This document shows positions 13,777 to 26,556 of a DNA stretch of 64,000 nucleotides, piece by piece. The number at the start of each line of letters is the position of its first letter. Position 1 is the first letter of the stretch. Source of the DNA: Blastocystis sp. Blastoise. Its lineage: Eukaryota; Sar; Bigyra; Opalinata; Blastocystidae. The DNA lies in the NCBI GenBank assembly GCA_039096225.1, contig JBBPEB010000007.1:248001-312000 (forward strand), given 5' to 3'. The translations under genes were made by a program, and so were the position numbers. A model generated the notes under the pieces. It was not told the origin of the DNA, did not search any database, and was given only the letters and a program-made list of their open reading frames with translations.

Positions 13777-16700
13777 ATGTCCCAAGAAACACATTTATAT
13801 GTACATAAGAAACGAAAGTGCGATAATTTAGGCCTACTGAGTGCTAAAAGTGATGAGATATCACATATAAACCTTATTTTTCAAGATGAGAGGAAGATAA
13901 GTATTCCATTGTCGTTTTTGAAGAATTATCAAAATTCTATGTTATATAAAGCATATACGAGTTCTGGAAGTTATTTAAAAGATGAAGGGGCCTATTATAT
14001 CGATTCTCCATTTTTATCTATTGATAAATTAATGGATGTCATGTGTAATTCTGTTCCTCTTGATTCATTCTCATTTCAGGAACTTATTGATTTGAACGAA
14101 ACTTTAACTCATTTTTTAGGATATGAATCGATTGATTATCAAATGAAAATCACAGATTTCCTTGTAAAATTATTCTTGACATTTATTGAAGAAAATTATT
14201 GTGAAGTGTATGCTCTTTAATAACAATAATAATATAAATATATAGAGATAGTGAGATAAAATGCTATTCTAGGAAGTTTATTCATGTGACTCTAAAAGGT
14301 TTGTTAATATTATATATTTCAGTTATTATTTACATTTTATTAATTATTATTTAGATGTATTTACTGAGGAAAGAAACAAGTTATTTCTTCAACATTCTTA
14401 TTTATTTGAATATTTTAATGTTATAGACGTCATTTTAGATTGTATATATATATTATAATATATATAATAAATATATATAGATTCATTTGATGATAGAATT
14501 CCTTATGAATATATATATCCTTCTAATTTACATGAATTATTTCCAAAAATAAAACGTTATGTTATAGAAGGTATATTCTCTTATATTTATAAATTTATTA
14601 CATATCTAGCTTGTTATTATCCATTAAAGAAATATATACAAATAAAACCAACTGATATTCATTATACACTATTATATAAGGAATATAAACGTCAATATTA
14701 TGAAAAGTATTATCCTGAAGCTTATTATATATATAAAGATGAACATCCAGAAATAGAAGCAAATAAGATAAAAGAAGGTCAAGTTCATATATATCCTATG
14801 AATAATCACGGGGATAATGAGAGTATTGAGAAAGAAGAAAAAGAAATTCATCATGAAATTATAGATATAGATATTGATGAAGAAATAAGAAATGAGAAAG
14901 AAGAAGAGAAACCAGATTTATATATAGAATCATTATCTGATTATTCCCGTGAATATAATGAAGAAATGATAAAGAAAGAGAAGAAGGATTCACCGATTGA
15001 TGACAAAATAATATATTCGTTATATTATTTTATATTTGTCGATGATAATGAAAGTATAATATATATATATATAATAATATATTTATTTATAGTAATTGAT
15101 CGACAGCACCCAATATTATAGTATATATATAATATTTATAAATAATTTATATATAGTGACAGAGATTTTGAATCTAATGATATATTATTCTATATATTAA
15201 ATTTACCTATATGTAAGCAACTCAAAAATATAAAAATTAATTGTATATATGAATATATATATATTATAATATATATATAGTTTATAAATTGAAGTTCTTA
15301 TTACAATTAGAAATACCATCTTTATTATTATTCTTAAAAGATTCACTATATTCTTCACTAGAAATATTTAATATCTCTCAGTGTATGTATATATATATTA
15401 TTCTTTATACATATTTATAATAGGAATTTATTCATTTTCTTACGAAGAATTAGAGTCTCTTGAGAATATATATATGAATATGAATTATCAAGAATTACAA
15501 AAATTAACAATAGACTGTATCTTTTTATATAATATCATATATTTTAATATCCTTTATATATATACTATTTAGTGTGTGATCTATATAATAAAGAATATGA
15601 TGTTGTTGAATTCATCAATAAATACTTTTCTTTTCTGTGTAAAGGAAATTATAATACTGTTACTTCTTTAGCTATAAGTATTCTTTATAATATAGTCTTA
15701 ATATTTATTTTATATATATATTAAATTATATTTTTATATAATTAAAAATATAACTATGTTATAAATTATATAATTATTATAGAATACATATTATTATAAT
15801 AATATAGGTTTTCATATGGATATTGAAGAAGAATTAGAGGAATTGAATGAGTTAGAAATCCATGATACCAATAAATCTAATGATTATGAACATATTGAAA
15901 AGAAATTAGAACAACTTTGTGAGTCTGATATACATACATTAAATGATATAATCTATCAATTTTTTTCTTTATTCTCTGATAATATTAAAGAATTCAAAAT
16001 TGATGGTATATATATAATGTATAATTATATATGAATATATATAGGTCACTTTGTTAGAAATAGTATATTTTTAACCGAAAAATATACTAGTCTGCCTTTT
16101 TGGTCAAATATTCAGCATTTATCATTTGACTTAAGTAAATTTATATCTGCTAAATAGTAGTAGTTATAATATATATATATAGTTTGTGATGGTAAGAAAA
16201 AGATATTAAATAGTTTAACACATTTCTTTAAAAATAAAAAACTTAGAAATTTAATATCTTTAAAATTTAATTATGGACGTATATTTATTATTATTATTTT
16301 ATTTATAGATATTTATATAGATCATTTTGAATTATCCAGTTTTCTTGAGTTTATTGAGGGATTCACATTGAATTCTTCTTTTTCTCTTCCTTTTCTCGAT
16401 ACATTTAGTATTATTATAAAAAAAGTATATATAGTATATTATTAGTTATTCTAAATACATAAACTATAGTAATTATTCTATTATTATTTATGATTTACTA
16501 ATACTAATATAATCTATAAAGAGGAGCCAACATCCTACAATGTATTCAATTTCTTTCCTTCTTTTTTATATTTTCTTCATAAACCTATTACGTATATACG
16601 TATGAAAGATTCTATAATTGAATATGAAGAGAATAAAGATGAGAATGATTTATATGATCAATATATATATAATCAATTACAACAAAATTATTGTAAAAAT

Positions 16701-17045
16701 ATTATTGACCTCAATTTATGTATATATATATTATTATAATGAATGTATTTATTATTATTTATATTTATAGGTATAGATGAATCTTCAGTTATATCTAATA
16801 TTATTTATTTAATTATAAATAATCATTTTTGTTATTTAAGAAATCTTTCATTACTTTTTTATGGTAAATATTTATATATATTATAATTTATGTTTATATT
16901 ATTTAATATTGTAAATAAATTATTATTTATACAAGATAATGATACTTATACAAAATATTCATCACTTATTAATAATTATAAAGAGAAATATAATCCTAAT
17001 TTAAATATAACATATCATAATAGACAAATTGATGATTATGATTAG
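13777..17045 (+). CDS. Multi-exon BTB-like family protein, copy B
   Basis: The start ATG is at 13777 (MSQETHLYVHKKRKCDN...). The first coding exon runs straight into the BTB-like domain (DERKISIPLSFLKNYQNSML ... YYIDSPFLSIDKL). The intron that copies A, C and D carry just upstream of this domain is therefore absent. Downstream exons follow copy A: VFTEERNKLFLQHSYLFEYF, DSFDDRIPYEYIYPSNLHEL, an acidic-basic stretch with SDYSREYNEEM, then repeated short exons to NRQIDDYD and TAG at 17043-17045. Most introns are phase 1. At the junction near 15380/15424 the only open frame would create a TGA across the splice, at the same place where copy A also breaks. Either both copies use an unrecognised splice site there or both are damaged. 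Function unknown. Confidence 0.6.
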
Positions 17046-17609
17046 TAATGATTCTTTGTTATATATATATTTATATGAATCATTTTTATTCCCATTGGTT
17101 TATATATAAAAATAATATATCCATCAATATTTGTAATTTATGTATATATCTTTATTTGTTTAGAAAAAGTTTTGTTTCTAAATATTATATTTATAAAATA
17201 ATTAGAGATTTTTGTAAGTTATTTTTTAAAAATTTTTCTAAGAAAACTCATTATTTAAAAATGTTCAATTAAGAAATAAAAAACAATCATCTTTGTCATA
17301 ACAACTGCATCGAATTGAAAAAAGCATCCAATTATTATATACTTGCTATTATAAGTTATTTTTATATATTAATAATTATTATTCCATTATTTTCAAATTA
17401 AACAATATTTTTGTTTATATATATAATGAATAGAAACGTTATGAATACTTAAAGAATATTAAAAAAATAAATTAATAATTAAACGCAATAATATAAGAAT
17501 ATAACAAATAAATACAGAATTCATAAATTTTCAATACAAGTTTTCTTTATGTTCTATGTAAATTAGTTAAATAAAAAACTTTTGTATACAATTAAATATT
17601 CTTTTAAGG
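17046..17609. other. Intergenic spacer between converging copies B and D
   Basis: This is A+T-rich sequence between the 3' ends of copies B and D. No coding, RNA or repeat feature is evident. Confidence 0.5.
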
Positions 17610-19531
17610 TTATAAATGATTGACAATAGTTTCTTCAAATGAATAAAAGTTAACTTTGTTTATAACAAATGAATAATGGGTTAATTTGTCTACATACATA
17701 TTAATTTGTTCACTTGGAATATTCCAATCTAAGTAACATAGTATTGATGATAAAGTTATATACTTACTGATGTAAAACAGAATCTCTTTCAATTTAGTTT
17801 GTTTCATATTAGCTATATAATTGACTATTTGCGATAATTGTTCTTCGGAATAAACATCTATAATCGGAAAATATTATTTAAAATAGCTATATAAATTTAC
17901 ATATTTTTAATTTTCTTAGTATTTGAGTCTTATTTTTGTTTATACAATCAAGCAATGTTTCTATTTCATATTTACTCATTATTTTATCTATATATAAATG
18001 CATATATATTCGTTAATATATACTTTTTGTATTAAAAATTGTATCTATATATGAATTATTATCATATTTATATCTAAAAATAGAAGTATCAGGATCATAA
18101 ATATAATCATTATCAGCGGCTATATCTAAATAAATGCAGCATAATTAATATAAAATTAATTATTCTAAAACTTACTTACCATTTAATAGAATAGCACTTG
18201 ATGATGGAAAATTAATATTATTAATAAATCTTAATAATCGCTTAATAAAAGAAATCCACCATTGTGTTTTACTACATCTATCTATATATAAGAATCATAT
18301 TTAATAAAAACAATAATTATAAAATATATATAAATATTATAATTTTTAATAGTATATATTATTATTTAAATATACCAAACTTGATAAATTCTAATTTTTT
18401 GAAATTTTCTGTTGTAAATACTTCATTAAAGCTATCATCTGGTATATCATTTGTTTCTAGAATAATATTTATGAATAAAAATTGATTGAGATATATAATA
18501 TATTATATTTGATTTATATTTTAACAATGTATATATATATATACTTAGAATTAGTTGAGTTGTATTATGAAAACAACCATTGACAATTATTCGGTTTAAA
18601 AAAGTCATATAACAATCTAACCATAATAGCAAATAAATTAAAAATGTATTATTATTAAATAATATACAAATATATTGATATAATTATCTTCTATAGTAAC
18701 AATAGATGCCATACAAATCAATTTCCCCATTATATTCTCAAACATTGTCAAATATTCAGATGATAAGTTTTCTTCGATAGAATATACTATATATATACTA
18801 ATATGTCCTATAATATCATATACAATTAATTGTGATATCATGAAGAGTATTATATTTATTATCATTAAATAAATTTGATATCCATTCTAAATATTTTATA
18901 CTCATATTATCATCAACTATAAATAATATAAAAACATAATAATAATAACAATATAAAAATACATGAAACATTTATACTATTAATATTCTCTAATATATTA
19001 CTCTTCATGAATTTTTCTATCGAATTTCTTATATCATTTTTATTTGTATCATCATAATCATTATTATTTTTTTTATCATTATTATTATTATTATTATTAT
19101 TATGATTATTATTATCATCATTATTATTTTTATCATTATCATTATCATTATTTTTATCATTATCATTATCATTATCATTATCATCTATAAAATAATACTT
19201 TTAGTAATATATATATACTATATATCAAATAAATATAAATAATTACTTTTGAATCTTATATTTAAGCAATCAATATTTTGTTTATAGTTTTCAAAATAAT
19301 TTAATTTTTTTATGTTATCAGAGTTAGAAGCATCAACTTTATAAAATAAGACATATAAGATACAAGGTATAATATATAACATTATAAAAAAAATATATTC
19401 ATACTAGAAAGACTATGAATCGATATAAGTTTTTTCTCGAATAATTCTGCTAAATGTGGAAATTTATAAATTAGATCATCTATATAAAATAAGAAAGAAT
19501 ATAATTAATTATATAGATAGTTTTAGTATTC

Positions 19532-19585
<54 letters not shown>

Positions 19586-21534
19586 AATTCCATCAATATG
19601 AATTGAATGAGTATGAATTAAATTATCTAAAACAATCAATTCTATATCTCCACATCTACAGTTTTCATGCATGTGAATAATATCAATTATAGATATTATA
19701 TTCATAGGAAATAGAGACTCAAACGCAGAAGAATCTGTGATTTAAAAAATATTTATAAAATATTTATAGATATTTAAATATACAAATTTCAACCATATAG
19801 TTGATAATATGTAATTTAGGGAAGTATTCTTTCTTTATTAAAGACAATTGGAAAGAATCTATATATATACATATACATATAAACATATACTATCATTATA
19901 TATAAGTTCAGTAACATTAGGAAATATATGAGTTGCCAGTATTTCTTTAAATAGATTATTATACATTTTATGAGTTAATTCTTTAACTATATTGAATAAT
20001 TATATATTAATAATAATAATTAAAATAATACTCCATCCAACACAAAATGTAGTTAAAGAATCAAAAACACCTTCTTCAAATAATTTCATAATAATTATAG
20101 ATTTATATTTTGAATTATCATCTAAAAAAAATTATTTATTTATATATATATATATTTAGTTACGTGTATTTTTCTTGATTTGTGAAATAGAATAACATGA
20201 AGAAAGACCTAATAATTGAGATATACCCAATTTAGAAGAAACTTCATTAATACTATTTAATATAGAGTAGCATAAATTCATAATATAAAATATTAATAAT
20301 ATTTACATGAATGCTTTATCATTTGTTTTATCTATATATAATATTAATAAATTTTTAAATATTTTAATATATATATACCATTATATTCAATACTGATTTG
20401 ATCATTTGATGTATATTCGTCTTTTGTTTCACTGATTTCTACATTCGAATAATCATTTGTATATATAGCTTCATTAACTATATATGCATATAATTTGGGT
20501 AATTCATTCTTTTCTCTTTTTTCATTATATGAGTCAATCATATCTTGAGAATAATATGAATAATTAATATTTATAGAAGAAATATTATTATATTCATTCA
20601 TTTCGGATTCTGTGTAATAATTATAGTTTTCATATTTACTTATTTCATCTTCATCACTATAATATAAACGAATATATTCCATTAAATATTCATCACTATT
20701 TGGATTTAATAATAGTTCACTTTTCTTATAATGCGTATTTACTATATAATATGTTTATTAATAATATGCTATATATATATATATATATACAAGTTATAGT
20801 TAATATCTTTAATGAAGGGAATATATCTTTAATACACGATGGCAATATGTATTCTAATGGAATACTCGAAGCATAATCATCTTTGCATATATTAATATAA
20901 TATTCTATATAAATATATACATACATTCAATTTCAACTTTTGTAATATTCATCATTTTAATAAGGTATGAATAATATATTAATTCATCTTTTAATTGTAT
21001 TGTAAACAATCCTGATACATATATATGTAATACATGATTATCCTCAATAGATTTTATTTTACTTGAACTAAATAATTCAATAGACAAATAATGATTGTTA
21101 TAAAGATCATGATGATCAGCAATAGAAATACTATTATCAATTAAATAATCAGTAAATCTATCTTGAATATGATATAATAAATCACTTTTTATATCACTAT
21201 CTATTACATCCGGGTATTCAAGAAGTTTATTATATATATCATAGCTATCTTTCAAATCTAATGAATTAATGTCAACACAATCTTCTATCAAAAAAAGAAG
21301 CACTTTTTTAATCGTCAAAAAAGGTATATCTATATAATAACTACCATCCTCATATTTCTCAGAGTGTACAATAATATCATAGAAGGGTAATTGACGATAT
21401 TTCTCAATAAATTCTGTAGGAACCCATAATTGCGTCTCATCTTGAAATGTAAATAAATCTATCAGAAAATAAATGATTTTTATTCATATTTATTTACATT
21501 TATCTTCAGATAGTTTGGTTGTATCATCTGACAT
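17610..21534 (-). CDS. Multi-exon BTB-like family protein, copy D
   Basis: This is the closest relative of copy C. It begins MSDDTTKLSEDK at 21532-21534. A short intron precedes the BTB-like exon (DETQLWVPTEFIEKYRQLPF ... GSYYIDIPFLTIKKVLLFL). A long series of short exons follows, with the shared motifs TESEMNEYNNISS and NEAIYTNDYS, ending SFEETIVNHL and TAA at 17610. One intron (about 19083-19185) is rich in ATT/ATC triplets, and another is a (TA)n run at 19536-19583. C and D differ at many positions but keep nearly identical exon borders, so the duplication is old enough for protein divergence yet splicing was kept, which argues that at least one is functional. Its role is unknown. Confidence 0.65.
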
Positions 21535-21702
21535 GATTTTTTAAACTTTGTAAACGCAACAATCAACCAAAAAAAATAAGGACACTATTTTTTAAATAAT
21601 AGAATATTATATCTAAAAATAAAATAAGAATTTGAAAGTAAGTATGCAAAATTATAAGTAATTCAAATAATTTAAAATTAAAAAAAAAATTAAAAAAATA
21701 AA

Positions 21703-23071
21703 GAAATAAGTTGGCCAGACTAAATTGCGCTATTAAATATTCTCGGTTCTGGCGGATATTTTAAACCAGAAAATGACAAAAAAAACGCAGTGAAAAAATC
21801 GATCTTATCACGATTATAAAGTAGTTATTTCTGACAATTTTTTAAAAACAAAAAATCGAGGTACAAAAACACGTTTTTTGCTATTTTAAGGGCAAAATTA
21901 TTTGAATATAAAAGAAATTATATTTTTATTTATATATATATGTTATTTAAATTATAAGAAAAGTGAGATATGAATCATAACATTAAAAATAAATGAGATA
22001 TTAAGAAAAGTCTATAATCATTAAAAAAGTAAAATTATAGAGAAAAAAAGTTAATAAACCTGGGAATGCTAAAAAAATTCTTTTTTTTCCATATTATTTA
22101 ATTCTCTATTTTAGATTAATAACAGAAAAAAACTATTTAAATTTAATTAATTCAGATATTATTATATGTATATATTTGTGGAAAAATATCATTTAAAGCT
22201 ATAAACGTTATTTTCTAAGAATCAATACAATTATGTTTATAAAATGCATTATTCGTGTATAATCAGCAAAGTATTATTACTAAGACTACATATATTAAAA
22301 TATTTTATTAAAAAGTCCGTGTTTTCTGAATACTCAAAATGAGAAATAAATCGGTTTTATTCCTAAGAAATGTCTCAGTGTTTCTTAAACAACGATTTAA
22401 ACACGTAAATGTTGCCATTTATTAATTCACATTATATTCACATACACAAAATAGTTTTTTAGTTGCAATTTGTTTTAAATAAATATTTTAAAAATACACA
22501 TCTTGTTAATTATGCTTGAATAGTCATATTTTATAAACATAATTATATTGATTCTTAGAAAATAACGTTTATAGCTTTAAATGATATTTTTCCACAAATA
22601 TATACATATAATAATATCTGAATTAATTAAATTTAAATAGTTTTTTTCTGTTATTAATCTAAAATAGAGAATTAAATAATATGGAAAAAAAAGAATTTTT
22701 TTAGCATTCCCAGGTTTATTAACTTTTTTTCTCTATAATTTTACTTTTTTAATGATTATAGACTTTTCTTAATATCTCATTTATTTTTAATGTTATGATT
22801 CATATCTCACTTTTCTTATAATTTAAATAACATATATGTATAAATAAAAATATAATTTCTTTTATATTCAAACGTCTTTGCCCTTAAAATAGCAAAAAAC
22901 GATTTTTGTACCTCGATTTTTATTTTTGAAAAATGATCAAAAGAATACTACTTTATAATCGTGATAAAACCAATTTTTTCACTGCGTTTTTTTTGTTATC
23001 TTTCTGGTTAGTAGTATCCGCCAGAAACCGAGAACAGTTAATAGCGCAATTTAGTCTGGCCAAGAAATAAG
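21703..23071. mobile_element. Foldback element with ~520-bp terminal inverted repeats and 8-bp target duplication
   Basis: The left end TTGGCCAGACTAAATTGCGC at 21711 is repeated in reverse complement, ending at 23063. The two arms match almost continuously over about 520 bp (left 21711 to about 22240, right about 22535 to 23063), around a unique centre of roughly 300 bp. Directly outside lie identical 8-bp duplications, GAAATAAG, at 21703-21710 and 23064-23071. There is no transposase-like reading frame. The structure is that of a non-autonomous foldback DNA transposon. An 8-bp duplication fits hAT- or P-like elements, but the termini do not decide the superfamily. The transcribed arms could form a very long hairpin RNA. 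Confidence 0.9.
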
Positions 23072-24915
23072 AGTAAAAAATAAAATTATTTACGGTTTTG
23101 TTATAGTTATTTCTGAATCAATGAATACTAGTTTTTATAGTTTTTTTTGTGTCAACTACGTTCGATTATTCATGTATTTTATATAGGAATTCATTCAACA
23201 AGTTTTGTATTCCGTTTAGAGTATTTTAAAGCAGTTTACAGAATTTATAGATGTGATTATCAATAAGTTATTGGTTAGAAATTGAATATTAGTTACCCTT
23301 AGATTAGGAGAAATCGTTAAGAACAATATAAGAATGAAAATAAGTACATCTACACGTTGTTGTTATCAATTATACAAATAAATTCTATAGAAATGAGTAT
23401 TTATTCATCTTCATTATTTATTGTATATTACTCAAACAATAAAATACATATTTTCATTGTTTTCGAATTTTAATGGATTTAATCTCCTTTGAATAATCGA
23501 AAAATGACTCTTTAAAGGTAGAACGATCATTTACTAATTAATATTTATGGTTTAAAGCTCTTACTATATTTTTTGTTTGTAAGTTCTTCAAATTATATAA
23601 TAATTAATTTTTAACATGAGACTGTATGGGTTTTGTGTTTTTTATTTATATATTATTATTGATAGGTATTAAAAAGTGTTGTACCACAATCTAGAATATA
23701 TATATATATAAATTATATGTTTGGTGAGTAATCATTAATCTATGTGGATAATAAATATATATATATAATACTTATATCTCTTTTTTTCTTATATCTCTAT
23801 ATATAATTCTAAAAAGCTAAAAATAAATATATAATATAATTTGAGTAATATAATTCTTTGTTTTATTTGAAATCATTTGGATTATATGTATATATTTAAT
23901 AATAGCCATCATAAAATTAATGAATTAAGCCAACAACAAAAAACGTCATTGTTTTATTTCATTCATGTTTATAAATAGAATATATAATAAACAAATTTAA
24001 CAAAAAGAATAGTAATATCATGGATTATTTCTTAGAATTATATATAACTAAATATTGTAAATCATATCTTAATTAAGTGATTATTAACATCAAAAGGCTC
24101 GGTTAATATATTTTTTTTACTTATATATATATATATTAAATAAAACTAATTATTATCTATATCATTTGAAAAACTGGAGGTTTTTTAATCGAAATTCATG
24201 TGACATATATCGAAACAAATTTTTTATGAGTTTTTTTTAGTTGTCACATTCAAAAGAAACTACATTAGATTGGATTGTCTATTAGAAAGAACTAATATAC
24301 TTTCATAATGACAGTTATTATTAGATATACACTCTAAATCCTTTTAGCTAAAAAATGATTTATTTTTCTATATAATATTTTTAAATTATTTTTAATGTTA
24401 AACATTATTTATAGCTTTGTATTGCCTGTTTGGAATGCACATATAGTTATCTTTCACAAAAAAATTTTAACTTTGATATAACAAACTTTATAATATATTC
24501 TCCATTATAAGCAATATTTAGAATTTATCATGATATAGAAAAACAATATATAAAAAAATTAAAAATGAAAAATTTTTATTGATATATACTTAGGGTCAAC
24601 GTTAATTATGAAATTAGTATATTTACCATATATATAAAAGAATCTTATCAATAAATTATCAATAAATCATCCCTGATCAAGTTATATTTTTTGTATAAAT
24701 ATATTATTATATTCAAAAGCATATAAAATGATGAAACTATATTGCTAGAAACCAAAGAATAATAATATACTTATAATTAAAATTAAAAACAGTAATAAAA
24801 ATGTACATTCAATACAAATATATATATATATATAATATTATAAATAAAAATGAGTAATTATTAAATATGATATTGAAAAAATAACATAATAGAAACTAAA
24901 TAGTTTCGTGAATAG
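23072..24915. other. 1.8-kb intergenic region, no gene seen
   Basis: This is A+T-rich DNA between the foldback element and the 3' end of the second BTB-TLDc copy. Stops are dense in all frames. I see no RNA gene or clear repeat. Confidence 0.45.
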
Positions 24916-26556
24916 TTAAGCTCTTCCATATACTTCATAATCTTCTACTTTAAAATAATTAGCATAATTACTATAATTAGTTTCATGTGTATTTACAAAT
25001 AATGCACTTTTTTGGGAAGTATCAAATTCTTCATAATATCTTGCTTCACAACATGACTTATCATTCGAATGACAATTATCAGATATTTTAATATCACTAC
25101 CACTGTCACCAAATGAAGGACCACAAGAAGGTGAACAATAAATTCCATATTTCGAATAATAATTATAATTTCTAGAATACTCATATTTAGTAGGAGGAAT
25201 ATTATGTTCATTTGTTAAAGTAAAGAGAAACTCTTTTGAATAAGATTTATTTACTATATATAAATATATATATTGTGTATTTACATAGAATATATATATA
25301 TACATACCACAAGAATTATAATAGGGTGATTCCCAATTTTGATCTGTATATCCTCCAAATATATTAATATGATTATTATGACCTATATGCTTAATAAAAG
25401 TAACTGTTTCTCCTTTTCGATCACAATATTTATGGAATTCACTTGCTTTATACTCATGTTCACTTGCTCTATATATATATATATTATAAAACAGAATATA
25501 TATATAACATACCTAAATAATAATTTCCATTTCTTTTCTTTACCAAGCCAATTGACTAATGGAGTTTCCATCATATTATTAACAATGATTTTTGTACTTA
25601 AAAAATACTGTACAGGAACCATAGCTTCTTTAGCTATTTCTTTTCCTTTATCTCCAAATAAACTATACATTTCATCTATTATTAATTCTTTTTCTACTTT
25701 TCTATCTTCTTCTGAAACATAAACACTGTTAGATATCATAAATTGATAGATATATTTTAGATATTTATAATTCAACTTTACAAATAAGTTATTTTCATTT
25801 GCATCATTATCAATGATTCCATTATTATATACATAACCATATTCATCAATAATATTCTTCCAATAATCATTCTTTTTTAAATAATTACATATTACTGAAT
25901 CTTTTTTACCATTTATATAAAGAATAACTTCTTCACCACCTTTATACTTCTTTATATTCTTATCTCTCTGTTCACGAATAATATTTAAATCTTCAGGAAT
26001 AGGTAGATTTAAGAATTCAAACATTCTCAATAATTCAACTTGATCTTCTGTATTCAATTGATCCATATTCATTTTTGAATTGATTAGCAAATCAATAAGT
26101 AAAGGAGCGCAAGAATCGTCATAAGGATAATCTATAAATACATTGTCATCATCTGTTTCATTATTATTTTGGCATTGTTCATAAATTGAACTACCTACTA
26201 ATGAAATTGCTATTTTCTTTGGAAGTGAGTAAGAAATACCGTTTGATTTAAAACGAATAAAATAAGTGCTATCTTGTTTTTCAGGAGTTTCTTCAAGCTT
26301 GCAAATATTATCATCTTCCTTTTTTGTAATTGCTGAATTGTGTTCGATTGCACAAACTTCTTGTTCTTTCTCCCTTTCAATGCAATCATCACCGATATGT
26401 TTAACAAGTCTTGTAATGGACATCAGAATGAAGACCAAAAGTTAATACTGATGTAAAAACACCAACTATATCTTTCATCAATTCTTCATAGCAACTGATA
26501 TCTTCTTTCAAACGATCAAATCGATTGGAATCGAATAATACCCTTTCCTTCACCAT
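24916..26556 (-). pseudogene. BTB/T1-TLDc protein, two-intron copy with an apparent frameshift
   Basis: The start is MVKERVLFDSNRFDRLKEDI at 26554-26556, and the frame runs to LTFGLHSD near 26425. There, about two bases are missing relative to the intact paralogue: GLHSD then continues out of frame to a TAA, while ITRLVKHIGDDCIE resumes in another frame. Beyond this the gene looks healthy, with a T1/BTB domain (YFIRFKSNGISYSLPKK ... VFIDYPYDDSCAPLL ... QVELLRMFEFLNL) and a TLDc domain (PLVNWLGKEKKWKLLFR ... GPSFGDSGSDIKIS ... FKVEDYEVYGRA), ending in TAA at 24916. Two canonical introns interrupt the TLDc part, near 25470-25513 and 25251-25309; the paralogue at 5.6 kb lacks both. It may be a young pseudogene or carry a sequencing error. 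The rest is too well kept to be old. Confidence 0.7.

Noticed and set aside
15541-15580. ATATCCTT motif in a copy B intron as a second U12-type donor
   Set aside because: It lies inside the intron, close to the acceptor, and the real donor there is GTATCT at the exon end. There is no AC acceptor or branch-site match.
25251-25309. Separate small gene starting within the TLDc region (MYIYIFYVNTQ...)
   Set aside because: The start is intron sequence. The true exon joins the upstream TLDc part through canonical GTATGT...TATATAG.
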